Of a DNA stretch of 64,000 nucleotides, positions 62,904-64,000 are shown piece by piece (the first letter of the stretch is position 1; each line of letters starts with the position of its first letter). The stretch is from positions 73,841,803 to 73,905,802 of the forward strand of contig CM039462.1 of assembly GCA_022414725.1 (NCBI GenBank), in the 5' to 3' direction. The notes below the pieces were generated by a model. That model saw nothing but the letters and a program-made list of their open reading frames with translations. It was not told the DNA's origin and did not search any database. The stretch comes from Microglena sp. YARC (Eukaryota; Chlorophyta; Chlorophyceae; Chlamydomonadales; Chlamydomonadaceae). A program made the position numbers and the translations under genes.

Positions 62904-63518
62904 TTATGACAATTTTGTTTTGTACGTCGGTGTTGTAGTTTTGCAAGTTGTTACTCCAAAGAAAAATTTGGTCATCGAAAAATCGTTTTTGTATTCTATG
63001 CGATGCAGATACATATAATGCGCGGCTCCGATGAAAATCAAAGATAGCATAATTATGACTAATATATTGCTGATATCTTTTTGTATTTTTTGTAATTTAT
63101 CTGTATCATCACCGCGTTCTGTTTGGATGGCTACGTGCTTTTTTAGTGTTTGGTCTATCAACAAAAGTCCTAATATTGGTGCAATAAAGTACCACTTTGA
63201 CTTGGTCATTATAATGAATATTGTGTATACAAATATAGTCTTGAACCATACAATCGATATGTGGTTTTTGTTGCTTGGGTCCAATATTGTAAAAAGAAAG
63301 AAAAATGTAGCGATTCCAATCAAATGCACAACAAATGGATGCGAAACCATAATGCGTTGCAAATCACAGTTTAATAGTTTTGGACAGGTGTCCGAACAAA
63401 ACCCATAAGAAAATACTTGACAGTGCTGTGCTTGCGTCAAATGTTTGGTTGAACATATTCTAAATACTTTTGAGAATAAAATTAAATAATGTCCTCCTCG
63501 GTCGTCGTACCCGGACAT
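62904..63518 (-). CDS. Multi-span membrane protein, full-length (copy B)
   Basis: 204 residues from the ATG at 63518 (MSGYDDRGG); the frame is open further to an ATG at 63608. A CSDTCPKLLNCDL segment precedes three hydrophobic spans (VVHLIGIATFFFLFTILD, TIFVYTIFIIM, WYFIAPILGLLLI), a charged helix (DKLQKIQKDIS) and a fourth span (NILVIIMLSLIFIGAAHYMY). The C-terminus is polar. The layout resembles small membrane proteins widespread in giant viruses, often virion or factory-membrane components, but I cannot assign a named family. Copy A lacks the last span. Confidence 0.7.
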   Translation of the reverse strand: MSGYDDRGGHYLILFSKVFRICSTKHLTQAQHCQVFSYGFCSDTCPKLLNCDLQRIMVSHPFVVHLIGIATFFFLFTILDPSNKNHISIVWFKTIFVYTIFIIMTKSKWYFIAPILGLLLIDQTLKKHVAIQTERGDDTDKLQKIQKDISNILVIIMLSLIFIGAAHYMYLHRIEYKNDFSMTKFFFGVTTCKTTTPTYKTKLS

Positions 63519-63627
63519 GTCCAAAATCAAGTACGCCAAAATACACGAAGAAATCAAACGCATCCTGCATGAAGACCACGCGGCAAAGGAAACGCACGAG
63601 CTGATCATGAAGTCTCCATGTGACTGA
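63517..63627 (+). CDS. Small ORF, 36 residues (copy B)
   Basis: Same frame as 14359-14469, with two Glu substitutions; it overlaps the start of the membrane-protein gene on the other strand. Coding is doubtful. Confidence 0.25.
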   Translation: MSKIKYAKIHEEIKRILHEDHAAKETHELIMKSPCD

Positions 63628-63789
63628 CTCGACAGGATCCGCAGTGACGAGAGTGGTCGCAGTGTGACTCGACATCATTTTACTGTTCCGCCGACTGTAG
63701 TCTTTTAAAGGTGAACGGCGTGCTTCGGTATGGACACACGTTGTGGGCATGCATTGGGGTTACACATCGAGAACTAAACGTTTCCAGGA

Positions 63790-64000
63790 TAGTGCTCACC
63801 CATCCTTGTTTGTGATACTTTCCAACCTTGTCTGCAATTGCCAATTCAAAACTAGTGAATGAAATTTTTTGCAGGAGAAGGTGCATGTGGTGGGGACGGA
63901 ATCGCCTAGCTGAGTGCATGAGAGCCCATACTCCCACCGTGTTTGCCCCGAACTCGTAAAACATGGATAATACAATCGAGGAAGATGTAACAAGAGGCAA
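63790..64000 (-). CDS. Partial unidentified gene at the window edge
   Basis: The minus-strand frame entering from the right edge reads MFYEFGANTVGVWALMH and LLLQKISFTSFELAIADKV, a globular-looking sequence of about 70 residues before it runs into block B. The sequence is unique to this end (it differs from the region after block A), so the duplication breakpoint may have truncated it. No family recognised. Confidence 0.35.

Larger units (their letters stand above)
59411..63786. repeat. Segmental duplication, block B
   Basis: Direct copy of block A (10580-14634), about 48.8 kb downstream. It preserves the complete membrane-protein gene but has a frameshifted CAP gene. Confidence 0.9.

Overview
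The window looks like eukaryotic chromosomal DNA carrying a decaying, heavily rearranged giant-virus (Nucleocytoviricota) insertion. A giant-virus genome under repeat invasion is the alternative. The viral signal comes from an AEP primase/D5 helicase, a fused RPB3-RPB11 RNA polymerase subunit (two copies), a hidden RPB2 remnant, a GIY-YIG/T5orf172-type protein, an F-box/SAP/XPA-like protein and a large family of F-box plus ankyrin genes. There are no introns I could support and no bacterial operon signals. A 5'-truncated LINE-like insert with a target duplication, and two kinds of terminal-inverted-repeat element, argue for residence in a cellular genome. Many genes carry frameshifts or stops. 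Part of this is real decay. Part may be assembly error, because a 1000-N gap (37115-38114) is followed by obviously indel-rich sequence to about 42230.

Layout. 1-10320: three F-box/ankyrin cassettes; the third is split by a 3942-bp element with 13-bp terminal inverted repeats (4561-8502). 10600-14635: block A, with RPB3/RPB11, a CAP-domain secreted protein, a membrane protein and a small ORF. 14731-18160: a zinc-finger protein, a T5orf172 protein and an acidic repeat protein ending in a perfect hairpin. 18190-19760: seven copies of a ~236-bp satellite. 19806-25198: a frameshifted primase-helicase followed by a second, chimeric D5 helicase. 25509-33403: lineage-specific and broken genes, including an F-box/SAP/XPA-like protein and a methyltransferase-like pseudogene. 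33366-about 36990: a nearly full-length RPB2 remnant on the minus strand. 38115-59155: eight more ankyrin cassettes, most of them broken. 59411-63786: block B, a direct copy of block A. 63790-64000: start of another, unidentified gene.

The cassettes share one architecture: a (GGGTTTATA)n array, a TATA-like box, an N-terminal F-box, 37-residue ankyrin units, a conserved ~350-bp tail, and a ~160-bp inverted-repeat element. F-box/ankyrin proteins normally act as substrate adaptors of SCF ubiquitin ligases, so the family probably targeted host proteins. The polymerase subunits, primase-helicase and TATAAAG-type promoters fit a virus that replicates and transcribes its own genome. I found no rRNA, tRNA or CRISPR array.
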